This document shows, one piece after another, positions 7,361 through 13,979 of a stretch of 18,614 bases of DNA (position 1 is its first letter; each line of letters begins with the position of its first letter). This DNA comes from Candidatus Peregrinibacteria bacterium (GTDB taxonomy: Bacteria; Patescibacteriota; Gracilibacteria; UM-FILTER-43-11). Under the pieces are notes generated by a model that did no database searches, was not told where the DNA came from, and saw nothing but the letters and a program-made list of their open reading frames with translations. The position numbers and the translations under genes are program-made. The stretch covers positions 1 to 18,614 of the forward strand of contig JAFGNE010000072.1 in the NCBI GenBank assembly GCA_016927155.1, written 5' to 3'.

Positions 7361-8806
7361 TTAAAAGGACGGTTTCTTCTTATGCCACTCCGTCGCCTGC
7401 TGGAAAGCGTGTCCCGCATGGAACAGATTTTCTTCCTTAAATTGGTCAGCAATAAGCTGCATGCCAATCGGTAATCCGGCCGGACTAAAACCGGCGGGAA
7501 CCGACATGCCGCAAACGCCCGCCAGGTTGATGGGAACGGTTAAGATATCCGCCATGTACATGGCCAGCGGATCTTCCGTTTTTTCGCCAATTTTGAAGGC
7601 GGGGAAAGGGGAGGTGGGGGTAACGAGCACATCCACCTTTTTGAACGCCTCTTCATATTCCTTTTTGATAAGCGCGCGCACTTTGGCGGCCTTCAGGTAA
7701 AAGGCGTCGAAATAACCGGCGGAAAGGCAATAGGTCCCCAGCATGATGGCGCGTTTCACTTCCGGACCAAAACCTTCCTGACGGCTTTTGATGTAGATTT
7801 CCTCCAGGTCTTTCGCCCCCCCCGCGGTGTGGCCATATTTAATGCCGTCGTACCGCGCCAGGTTGGTGCTGGCCTCGGATTTTACCAGTAAATAATAAAC
7901 AGGAATGGCGTATTTGGTGAGTGGCAGGCTGACTTCTTCCACTATGGCGCCGAGCTTTTTCATTACTTCAATTCCCCCCATAACGGCATCGGCCGTCTCT
8001 TTTTCCACGCCCTGTTCAAAAAATTCTTTCGGTACGCCTATTTTCATGCCCTTCAGGTCGTTTTTCAGGAACTTTGTGTAATCAGGCACGGGCACATTGG
8101 GTGTTGTCGCGTCGCGTTCGGATTTCCCCGCGATAGCCTGAAGCACCAACGCGGCATCCTCCACTGTTTTCGTCAGCGGGCCGATGGTATCGAAAGATGA
8201 CGCGTACGGGATCACGCCCTCGCGCGGAACTCGGCCATACGTTACCTTCAGACCCACGCACGAGCAAAGCGAAGCGGGCTGGCGAATGCTGCCGCCTGTA
8301 TCCGTGCCGATGGAAAAACACGCCTGGTCCGCCGCCACGCTGGCCGCGGGTCCGCCGGAAGAACCGCCGGCAACACACGTAAAATCCCACGGATTTTTCG
8401 TAGCACCAAAATAACTGTTTTCCGAACTTGAGCCCATCGTGAATTCATCGGTATTGCTTTTGCCCAAAAGCACCGCGCCCGCCTCGCGCAACCTGTCATA
8501 AACATGGGCGTTGTACGGCGGCACAAAGTTTTCGAGGATTTTGGAACAGGCTGTCGTTTTGATTCCCGCCGTGCATACCACATCTTTCAGGTTCATGGGG
8601 ATTCCTGCGAGTGGATTTTCAAATTTTCCTTTTTTATCCGCTTCCGCCGCCTGCTTCAAGGCCACGTCTTCCGTTACGGTCACGTACGAATGTAGATTGC
8701 CGTCCGTTTCCTTAATCCGTTTCAGGTACGCCTTGGCAAGTTCCGTGGCGCTGAACTTTTTTTCTTTTAACCCTTTGTGTGCTTCGGCAATGGAAAGATT
8801 GATCAT
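7361..8806 (-). CDS. gatA: Aspartyl/glutamyl-tRNA amidotransferase subunit A
   Basis: Amidase subunit of GatCAB, which releases ammonia from glutamine and helps convert Glu-tRNA(Gln) or Asp-tRNA(Asn) to the correct amidated tRNA. The 481 residues carry the full amidase signature. The Ser-cisSer-Lys triad is visible as Lys74 (MNLKD), Ser149 (GGSSGG) and Ser173 (GTDTGGSIRQPAS), with the 24-residue serine spacing known for GatA. The residue after GGSSGG is Pro where family members usually have Ser. ATG at 8806 overlaps the gatC stop as TGATG, the classic coupled arrangement; a TTG one codon earlier is less likely. gatB is not next to it: downstream is the convergent surface-protein gene, with 20 bases between the stops. 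Confidence 0.96.
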   Translation of the reverse strand: MINLSIAEAHKGLKEKKFSATELAKAYLKRIKETDGNLHSYVTVTEDVALKQAAEADKKGKFENPLAGIPMNLKDVVCTAGIKTTACSKILENFVPPYNAHVYDRLREAGAVLLGKSNTDEFTMGSSSENSYFGATKNPWDFTCVAGGSSGGPAASVAADQACFSIGTDTGGSIRQPASLCSCVGLKVTYGRVPREGVIPYASSFDTIGPLTKTVEDAALVLQAIAGKSERDATTPNVPVPDYTKFLKNDLKGMKIGVPKEFFEQGVEKETADAVMGGIEVMKKLGAIVEEVSLPLTKYAIPVYYLLVKSEASTNLARYDGIKYGHTAGGAKDLEEIYIKSRQEGFGPEVKRAIMLGTYCLSAGYFDAFYLKAAKVRALIKKEYEEAFKKVDVLVTPTSPFPAFKIGEKTEDPLAMYMADILTVPINLAGVCGMSVPAGFSPAGLPIGMQLIADQFKEENLFHAGHAFQQATEWHKKKPSF

Positions 8807-9093
8807 CAAAAAACGCTTTTTACTTTGATCATCCGGTTATGAATGGGCTGCGGCGATTGTTTTAAAAGCTCGTCCGTCACGGCGCAATTTTGCACTTCAT
8901 CCTTAAAATTCACGTTGGTCAGCCCCGTGATTTGGGCGATCGGCTCCACTTTTGAAGTGTCGATTTCATCCAGCATTTTGGCATGGTCCAGAATATCCGA
9001 AAGCTGGACGCTGAACTTTTCCACTTCCGCTTCACTTAGCCCAAGCCGCGCGAGTTTGGCGATTTTTTTGACTTCGTCATGAGTGAGTTTCAT
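8806..9093 (-). CDS. gatC: Aspartyl/glutamyl-tRNA amidotransferase subunit C
   Basis: Small subunit that stabilises GatA on GatB in the transamidosome. The 95-residue protein starts MKLTHDEVKKIAKLARL and contains LxDILDHxxML and DxxxVEPxAQ segments plus a late DEVxxC stretch, all typical of GatC; the length is normal. ATG at 9093 is chosen because an upstream in-frame start (9129) would add a 12-residue leader unlike the family. The stop TGA (8806-8808) overlaps the gatA ATG by one base. The gene lies about 40 bases downstream of a small membrane-protein gene on the same strand, probably one operon. No Shine-Dalgarno sequence is visible. Confidence 0.94.
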   Translation of the reverse strand: MKLTHDEVKKIAKLARLGLSEAEVEKFSVQLSDILDHAKMLDEIDTSKVEPIAQITGLTNVNFKDEVQNCAVTDELLKQSPQPIHNRMIKVKSVF

Positions 9094-9133
9094 GGCAATA
9101 AGATACAGCAAAGAGCAGCGGGGAAACAACCCC

Positions 9134-9508
9134 CTACTCCCCTAAGGGCATTCTATTTTTTTTACTTTGGTATCCCGCCACAAGGTAAAGCGCCCCGGGA
9201 ATAAGCGCGATAAGCAGGTTCATGGGGAAGCCCTCCCCCGTGCTCAGCGCGAGTACCAAGCCGATGGTTAGGGGAAGGACGACCAGGCATCCTCCAACCT
9301 TTTCATATTTCCATCCCAGCGCCAGCCCGATGAAAACCAGGGGCAGGAGGATGAGGCCGACATTTTCCGCCAGCGAATAATCGGGGTTGATGAACGGCAG
9401 AGGGTTCCCGTAGCCAAAATAGAATGGCAGGCCCAAAGCCAAAAGGGCAAGGGCGGTCAGCCGGGCGGACCATCTCACGGCTTTGAGCTGTTTCGGGTTG
9501 AGTTTCAT
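9134..9508 (-). CDS. Small four-helix membrane protein of unknown function
   Basis: 124-residue hydrophobic protein with about four membrane segments: near 16-33 (LTALALLALGLPFYF), 46-64 (ENVGLILLPLVFIGLALGW), 70-90 (GGCLVVLPLTIGLVLAL) and 96-113 (NLLIALIPGALYLVAGY). The N-terminus is basic (MKLNPKQLKAVRWSAR) and the C-terminus ends in a charged SKKNRMPLGE tail. The RWSAR start and the GLALGWKYEKVGG segment resemble a family of short bacterial membrane proteins of unknown function, though I cannot name it with certainty. It lies directly upstream of gatC in the same direction and is probably the first gene of that transcript. That link looks positional rather than functional. Confidence 0.75.
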   Translation of the reverse strand: MKLNPKQLKAVRWSARLTALALLALGLPFYFGYGNPLPFINPDYSLAENVGLILLPLVFIGLALGWKYEKVGGCLVVLPLTIGLVLALSTGEGFPMNLLIALIPGALYLVAGYQSKKNRMPLGE

Positions 9509-9736
9509 AAAAAGGGGTGGTTATTTTTGTTTAAACTCCGTCGTTTATAATATCGGTTCATCAATATTTTATAAAGTGTACGATGGCTCACGCGCTTGGT
9601 ATTTCAATGAATCGGGCAGGCAGATGAATTCGCCGAAAGCGGTCTAATTATTTATACCATTTTGTGCGATAAAAAAAGTGAAATTTTTAAAACCTTCCTC
9701 AATCGCTGTTGTAAAAGTTCACTGGGGCCCTGCCGG

Positions 9737-11080
9737 TTATTTTATCTGGGTCAATGCCAATTGGGCGGCAGTGATGAGCGGGTAAACTGTGGGGGCGGCT
9801 GTTAAAAGCGGATGGGTAGCGATTTGTAAAGTGCCAAAATTATAAATTGTTGTTTTTTTCTGAATGGCCAAAGCGAGTATATTGATCATTTCGCCCACAC
9901 TTTCGGGCCCCATGATTTGCCCGCCCAGCAATTCGCCGGACGATTTGGAAAAAATAAGTTTAACCTTTATGTTCTGCGTATGGGGTAAAACTCCGGGATG
10001 ATGGTTGGGGGATTCGCTTTTGCCGATGACGACATCGAACTTTTCTTCTTTGGCTTTTTTTTCATTCAGCCCCGCTATCCCTATCGTCAAACCGTTAACG
10101 GAAGTGGAAAAAACCGACAATGTTCCGTTATTTTTAATTAATTTTTCTTTTTTGTACAAATTGGCTGCGGCTATTCTCGCCTCATGGCAGGCGGTTGAGG
10201 CCAGCATGATGGGAATATATTTTTGGGTTAACAGACACCGGGTTTCAACACAATCCCCGGCTGCAAAAATATTTTTGCAGCTTGTTTCCATATATTCATT
10301 TACCTTAACCCCTCCGCATTTTCCCAGTTTAATTCCCGCTTCTTTTGCCAAATTCACATCGGGTTTCGCCCCTATGGATAAAACAACTAAATCAGCGGGG
10401 ATTTTTCGGTTGTTCAGTTTTATAGCTTCCACCTTATTTTTCCCCATAATATCTTCCACATTGGCATTGGTGTAAATTTTTACGCCTTTTTCTTTTAATT
10501 TTTCCTCAACCGCGATAGAAAAATCTTCATCGAACGTGGTGATCAGGCAATGTTCCAGTTTTTCTACAATTGTGATATTCAATGTTTTGACGGCGCTCAA
10601 TTCTTCAGCGAGTTCAACGCCGATAAATCCCCCGCCGATGATCACTATATTTTTTGATTGTAATACCGCCTTTCTGAATTTTTTCAGATATTCAAAATCT
10701 TTTTTAATATGCCAGACGCCTTTTTTATCAATTCCCTTAATAGGAATTAAAGTGGGTTCGGAGCCTGACGCCAGGATTAATTTATCGTAATTCAGCTGCC
10801 TGCTGTTTTCAAAATAAACCTTTTTATTGGCAGGACTGATCCGGGTCACTTTATCGATGAGCAGATTTATTTTGTTCACCTCAAGGGGCTTATCGGGCAT
10901 CAGGTCTTTTTCAACAGAATCCAGTCGATTGAATATATAAGGAATGCCGCAGGGGATGACCCCTTTTTCCTTTTCACGGACCAATATGATTTTTTTCGCG
11001 GGATTGTTTTTTCGGGCGGTAACCGCGGCAACAATTCCCGCCGGCCCGCCGCCGATAATTAAAATATCCGTTTTAGCCAT
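9737..11080 (-). CDS. FAD-dependent pyridine nucleotide-disulfide oxidoreductase (CoA-disulfide reductase/NADH oxidase type)
   Basis: Flavoenzyme that transfers electrons from NAD(P)H to a disulfide, persulfide, peroxide or oxygen. The 447 residues show an N-terminal FAD motif IIGGGPAG (8-15), an NAD motif IIGGGFIG (147-154), a second FAD motif NIFAAGDC (about 272-279), and a C-terminal dimerisation domain. Cys44 in IPCGIPYIF sits where the single redox cysteine lies in CoA-disulfide reductases (Cys43) and NADH oxidases/peroxidases (Cys42), so the substrate cannot be fixed from sequence. The gene is clearly richer in A/T, Lys, Asn and Ile codons than its neighbours, which suggests horizontal acquisition. 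ATG 11080 has a weak AAGG two bases ahead. A TATAAT lies 49 bases upstream on this strand (11129-11134) without a good -35. Confidence 0.9.
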   Translation of the reverse strand: MAKTDILIIGGGPAGIVAAVTARKNNPAKKIILVREKEKGVIPCGIPYIFNRLDSVEKDLMPDKPLEVNKINLLIDKVTRISPANKKVYFENSRQLNYDKLILASGSEPTLIPIKGIDKKGVWHIKKDFEYLKKFRKAVLQSKNIVIIGGGFIGVELAEELSAVKTLNITIVEKLEHCLITTFDEDFSIAVEEKLKEKGVKIYTNANVEDIMGKNKVEAIKLNNRKIPADLVVLSIGAKPDVNLAKEAGIKLGKCGGVKVNEYMETSCKNIFAAGDCVETRCLLTQKYIPIMLASTACHEARIAAANLYKKEKLIKNNGTLSVFSTSVNGLTIGIAGLNEKKAKEEKFDVVIGKSESPNHHPGVLPHTQNIKVKLIFSKSSGELLGGQIMGPESVGEMINILALAIQKKTTIYNFGTLQIATHPLLTAAPTVYPLITAAQLALTQIK

Positions 11081-11107
11081 AGCCTTATTATTTAAATAGG
11101 ATAAAAT

Positions 11108-11136
11108 TTGTTATCCAAAACGTAATTTATTATACT
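11108..11136 (+). promoter_or_regulatory. Putative sigma70 promoter of the small membrane protein gene
   Basis: TTGTTA (11108-11113) and TATACT (11131-11136) are separated by 17 bases, with four and five consensus matches. Transcription would start near 11143, about 70 bases before the ATG at 11212. Its -10 overlaps a minus-strand TATAAT (11129-11134) facing the flavoenzyme gene, so the two divergent genes may compete for polymerase at one site. Confidence 0.45.
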
Positions 11137-11211
11137 CCAAAGTAAAAGCGGGGTGGGCCATATTGTCTCTTTGTTTGGTTTTTGCTACCATAAAATCAAC
11201 CAAGGCCTACC

Positions 11212-11526
11212 ATGAACAGCCTCAAAAACCTCCACGAAGTCAGCGCGATTTATTTTTTCGTCCTCGCTTTCGCGTATGTTGTTTGCGCGCTTTTGTTCCG
11301 CAATGGGATTTATGCCGATTGGTCGCTCATCCTGATGCGCGTCATGGACATGCCTTTCGCCCTGGTCGCGCTGCTTTATGGAAGCACCACGCTTTACCTG
11401 CAGCTTGAAACCGGCGGAAAGGAAGACGAAGAGGCGTCGCCCTGGATCATGGTGATTTTCGCGGCGTGCCTGCTCTTTTTTGGCCTTGTCGTTTTCGTGA
11501 ATTTCGCGTTCCCGTCCAAACTTTAG
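11212..11526 (+). CDS. Small three-helix membrane protein of unknown function
   Basis: 104 residues, not recognised. Hydropathy shows three membrane helices: about 13-30 (IYFFVLAFAYVVCALLF), 40-66 (ILMRVMDMPFALVALLYG) and 78-100 (WIMVIFAACLLFFGLVVF). A short acidic loop, GGKEDEEAS, separates helices two and three. Aromatic residues are frequent and there are no conserved metal or catalytic motifs that I can see. The start at 11212 has AAGG six bases upstream, one of the few plausible ribosome-binding sites in the window. Its stop abuts the guaB stop with no bases between (TAG at 11524-11526 and the minus-strand TAG at 11527-11529), so the transcripts must overlap at their 3' ends. The real-gene call rests on the promoter, the coherent helices and the tight tail-to-tail fit. 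Confidence 0.7.
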   Translation: MNSLKNLHEVSAIYFFVLAFAYVVCALLFRNGIYADWSLILMRVMDMPFALVALLYGSTTLYLQLETGGKEDEEASPWIMVIFAACLLFFGLVVFVNFAFPSKL

Positions 11527-13008
11527 CTATTTCACCGGCTTGTAATTCGGCGCGTCTTTGATGACGATCACGTCGTGAGGATGACTTTCGATCAGTCCCG
11601 CGTTGGTGATCTGCACAAATTTCGCCTTTTTCTGGAAATCGGGAATATTTTTGGCGCCGGTATAGCCCATGGAGGAACGGAGGCCGCCCACCAGCTGGAA
11701 CACCTCGTGCGCCACTTCGCCTTTGTAAATGATTTGGCCTTCAATGCCTTCGGGGACGTATTTGGTTTCATCTTTCACGTCGGCCTGGCCGTAGCGCTCC
11801 TTGCCGCCGCCGGCCATGGCGCCCATGGAGCCCATGCCACGGTAAGCTTTGTACGTTTTGCCCTCATGGTAGACCATTTCGCCGGGGCTTTCCTTGGTGC
11901 CCGCGAACAGGCTCCCGATCATCACGCTTTCCGCTCCGGCCGCCAGGGCTTTGGCCACATCGCCGGAATACTTCACGCCGCCGTCGGCGATCACGGGGAT
12001 GCCGAGTTTTTTAGCCTCTTTCGCGCAGTTGAACACCGCGGAAAATTGCGGGGCGCCGATGCCGGTAACCACGCGCGTGGTGCAGATGGAACCGGGGCCG
12101 ATCCCGACTTTCACCGCGTCCGCGCCGGCCTTGCAAAGCGCCTGCACCGCTTCAACAGTGGCAATGTTGCCGGCAATCACCTGCATCTTTTTATAATGTT
12201 TCTTGATGTATTTTACGGTGTCGATCACGCCTTTGCTGTGGCCATGGGCCGTATCCACCACGAGCACGTCCGTGCCGGCCTGCACCAGTTTTTCTACGCG
12301 CTCTTCCATGTTCTTGGCCGGCCCCACAGCGGCGCCCACGCGGAGGCGTTTGTCCGAATCCTTGCTCGCTTCGGGATAAAGCTTGTTTTTTTCGATGTCG
12401 CGCCGCGTGACCATGGCGAACAGGTGGAAACTTTTTTTGTTGTCCACGATCAGCAGTTTGCTATGCTTGCTTTCTTCCAGGATGTCGTTGGCCTGGCTCA
12501 GTGTGATGTCTTTGTAGGCCACCAGGAGTTTGCTGGCCGGCGTCATCCTTTCCTTCACCTTCATGCTCCCGTGCTTGTGGATGAAATAGTCGTTGGCGGT
12601 GATCAGGCCCATCAGCTTTCCGTCCGGTTTGCCGTTGTCGGTGACCGGTACGGCCTTATAACCATATTTTTCACGGATACGGTAAATGTCGTCGATCGTG
12701 TTATCCGGCCTGGCGCAGATAGGGTTCCTGATGAAGCCGTTTTCAAAACGTTTTACCTTGGAAACCTCCTCGGCCTGCTGGTCGGGGCTCAGGTTTTTGT
12801 GGATGATGCCGATCCCCCCATAAAGCGCCATCTTAATGGCCAGCTCGTTTTCCGTCACCGTATCCATGGCCGCCGAAACAAGGGGGATATTTAATCTTAT
12901 TCCTCGTGTCAGGCGTGTCTTTACTTCCACATTTTTCGGCAGTATTTCGGAATACCGGGGAAGAAGGAGGACATCGTCGTACGTTAAGTAGAGGGGCAGA
13001 TCCGCCAT
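11527..13008 (-). CDS. guaB: Inosine-5'-monophosphate dehydrogenase
   Basis: Oxidises IMP to XMP with NAD+, the committed step of guanine nucleotide synthesis. The 493-residue length is typical. The N-terminus carries LTYDDVLLLP and PLVSAAMDTVTE. Two CBS domains (about 95-155 and 157-210) interrupt the TIM barrel. The active-site loop GPGSICTTR places the catalytic Cys at 309. ADGGVKYSGD and MIGSLFAGT bind the IMP phosphate, and the mobile flap holds Arg405-Tyr406 (ERYGQ), the dyad that activates water. All key residues are present, so the enzyme should be active. ATG 13008 is supported by a good promoter about 30 bases upstream. No strong ribosome-binding site is seen (AAGAG three bases ahead at most). 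Confidence 0.97.
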   Translation of the reverse strand: MADLPLYLTYDDVLLLPRYSEILPKNVEVKTRLTRGIRLNIPLVSAAMDTVTENELAIKMALYGGIGIIHKNLSPDQQAEEVSKVKRFENGFIRNPICARPDNTIDDIYRIREKYGYKAVPVTDNGKPDGKLMGLITANDYFIHKHGSMKVKERMTPASKLLVAYKDITLSQANDILEESKHSKLLIVDNKKSFHLFAMVTRRDIEKNKLYPEASKDSDKRLRVGAAVGPAKNMEERVEKLVQAGTDVLVVDTAHGHSKGVIDTVKYIKKHYKKMQVIAGNIATVEAVQALCKAGADAVKVGIGPGSICTTRVVTGIGAPQFSAVFNCAKEAKKLGIPVIADGGVKYSGDVAKALAAGAESVMIGSLFAGTKESPGEMVYHEGKTYKAYRGMGSMGAMAGGGKERYGQADVKDETKYVPEGIEGQIIYKGEVAHEVFQLVGGLRSSMGYTGAKNIPDFQKKAKFVQITNAGLIESHPHDVIVIKDAPNYKPVK

Positions 13009-13040
13009 GGCTCTTGGATGGTTAACAAGTATTAAAAAAC

Positions 13041-13068
13041 ATTTTATCTAAAATATAAAAAAAGTCAA
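13041..13068 (-). promoter_or_regulatory. Sigma70 promoter of guaB
   Basis: On the minus strand TTGACT (13063-13068) and TAAAAT (13041-13046) are separated by 16 bases, each matching five of six consensus positions, in an AT-rich stretch. Predicted transcription starts near 13035, giving a short leader of about 27 bases. The -35 hexamer is identical to the one in front of the alpha-2-macroglobulin gene. Confidence 0.65.
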
Positions 13069-13091
13069 TGAAATTTTTGGTTTGGCTGTAC

Positions 13092-13120
13092 AAAAAAGCC
13101 CCGCCGGAGCGGAGCTTTTT
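13092..13120 (-). terminator. Intrinsic terminator of the LAATG surface protein gene
   Basis: A hairpin of GCCCCGC/GCGGAGC (13098-13104 and 13109-13115, one C-A mismatch, four-base loop) is flanked by A6 on the left and T5 on the right. The A-T flanks extend the stem and give a U-run in either direction. It lies 24 bases past the stop of the minus-strand gene ending at 13144 and upstream of the guaB promoter, so it isolates the two genes. Confidence 0.8.
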
Positions 13121-13143
13121 CCCGCGAAATTAAGGTCAGTTTA

Positions 13144-13827
13144 TTAACCGATATCCTTTTTCATGGTGTAAGCGATTCCTCCCGCGATGGACATGAGAAC
13201 AAAAAGCAACAGGGTGGCGGAAGGGCCGGTAGCCGCGAGCGCATAAACCACAGGGGTTTCCGGGGCGGCTTCGCCGCCTTCGCCGGAATTAGAAGGTGTC
13301 GTTAGGGTGATGGGGGCCATTTCAAAAGGCCTGGCGAAAACATAATGCGTTTCAATCGTTTGCCGGGAAGGTTCATCGGGAACGGCCGTCTCTTCTTCGG
13401 AGGAAATTTCGGCCATGGCGGGGATTTCCGCTGTTTCGGCAACCGCCTGTTCCGCGGTGATCACCGCATCCATGTCCGCCTGGGTCTTAAAATACTGCAA
13501 CACATATTCAATGGCGCTCCCCACATCCACAAGCTGGGGGTTGGCGCCTAAAATCCGTCGCCCTTCATATTTAGGCAGGCGCCATGTATCAAGAAAATAA
13601 TAACCGGCAGGCATGAAAAAAGTCTCGCCTTTAGTGCCGTTGCGGAGCATCAGCCCCTGATTACCTGTGCCTTGGTGAAGGTACCACTTGCCATTCATGT
13701 CCACACCATTTTCATCCGTCACTTTCACGGTGACTGTGCCGGTACCGGCAGGCTGTTCCAGGGCCAAGGCAATGGGGGCCGCTAACGAAACAACTAATAG
13801 GCATACAAGTAAAACTCGTTTAATCAT
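13144..13827 (-). CDS. Cell-wall surface protein with signal peptide and C-terminal LAATG sorting signal
   Basis: 227-residue exported protein of unknown function. It has a signal peptide (1-23, MIKRVLLVCLLVVSLAAPIA, cleavage near LALE), then a compact beta-rich domain (about 28-115: TVTVKVTDENG, NGKWYLHQG, a YYFLD strand) that resembles prealbumin or carboxypeptidase-regulatory folds. An acidic Glu/Ala/Pro linker (about 122-190) follows, ending in LAATGP (197-202), a hydrophobic helix (204-220) and a short MKKD tail. That tripartite end is the layout of sortase substrates. LAxTG is the motif of class E sortases. ATG 13827 is chosen because it opens directly onto the signal peptide; the ATG at 13869 and TTG at 13887 fall in AT-rich promoter-like sequence. 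It is divergent from the alpha-2-macroglobulin gene and has its own terminator. Confidence 0.8.
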   Translation of the reverse strand: MIKRVLLVCLLVVSLAAPIALALEQPAGTGTVTVKVTDENGVDMNGKWYLHQGTGNQGLMLRNGTKGETFFMPAGYYFLDTWRLPKYEGRRILGANPQLVDVGSAIEYVLQYFKTQADMDAVITAEQAVAETAEIPAMAEISSEEETAVPDEPSRQTIETHYVFARPFEMAPITLTTPSNSGEGGEAAPETPVVYALAATGPSATLLLFVLMSIAGGIAYTMKKDIG

Positions 13828-13838
13828 TTGGAATGATT
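13822..13838 (-). repeat. Hairpin overlapping the start codon of the LAATG protein gene
   Basis: AATCATT (13822-13828) and AATGATT (13832-13838) are a perfect 7-base inverted repeat with a three-base loop. In the minus-strand mRNA the ATG lies in the 3' arm, so the start codon would be paired. The stem is AT-only apart from one pair, so it is weak. It could modulate initiation or be chance in AT-rich DNA. Confidence 0.35.
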
Positions 13839-13881
13839 GATTAGAAATAAAATATATTACTTTCCACATTTTATTAAATTT

Positions 13882-13903
13882 AGTCAAATTTTATATATTG
13901 ACT
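13882..13903. promoter_or_regulatory. Palindrome AGTCAA-N10-TTGACT in the divergent surface-gene promoter region
   Basis: AGTCAA (13882-13887) and TTGACT (13898-13903) form a perfect 6-base inverted repeat with a 10-base AT spacer. The right arm is the -35 box of the rightward promoter. The left arm could act as a -35 for the leftward gene, but no -10 at normal spacing follows it on the minus strand. It may be an operator shared by the two divergent surface genes. Confidence 0.4.
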
Positions 13904-13926
13904 TTTTGATAAAAAGATTTTTTAAT
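13898..13926 (+). promoter_or_regulatory. Putative sigma70 promoter of the alpha-2-macroglobulin gene
   Basis: TTGACT (13898-13903) and TTTAAT (13921-13926) are 17 bases apart, each with five of six matches, giving a leader of about 48 bases. A second candidate is an extended -10, TGG-TACAAT (13960-13968), which would start transcripts near 13975 and leave an almost leaderless mRNA. No Shine-Dalgarno sequence precedes the ATG at 13980. Confidence 0.6.
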
Positions 13927-13979
13927 ATAAATTTTCAAAAAAAGCCTTTTACCTTTATATGGTACAATCATCCTACCCG

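Noticed and set aside
1432..8808. Possible TGA=Gly genetic code as in Gracilibacteria
   Set aside because: pyrK ends with TGA at the expected protein length and gatC ends with TGA in a TGATG overlap with gatA. No long gene contains in-frame TGA.
9509..9736. The 228-base gap upstream of the small membrane protein gene, with a 14-codon plus-strand frame starting at 9582
   Set aside because: The short frame has no homology, no convincing promoter or ribosome-binding site, and no RNA structure I could recognise. A TTTATA-N17-TATTAT pair on the minus strand is too weak to call as a promoter.
11575..12894. A 439-codon plus-strand frame opposite guaB
   Set aside because: It is the antisense shadow of guaB: composition is dominated by His, Phe, Gly and Ala with no recognisable motif, while the minus strand encodes a complete IMP dehydrogenase with all active-site residues.
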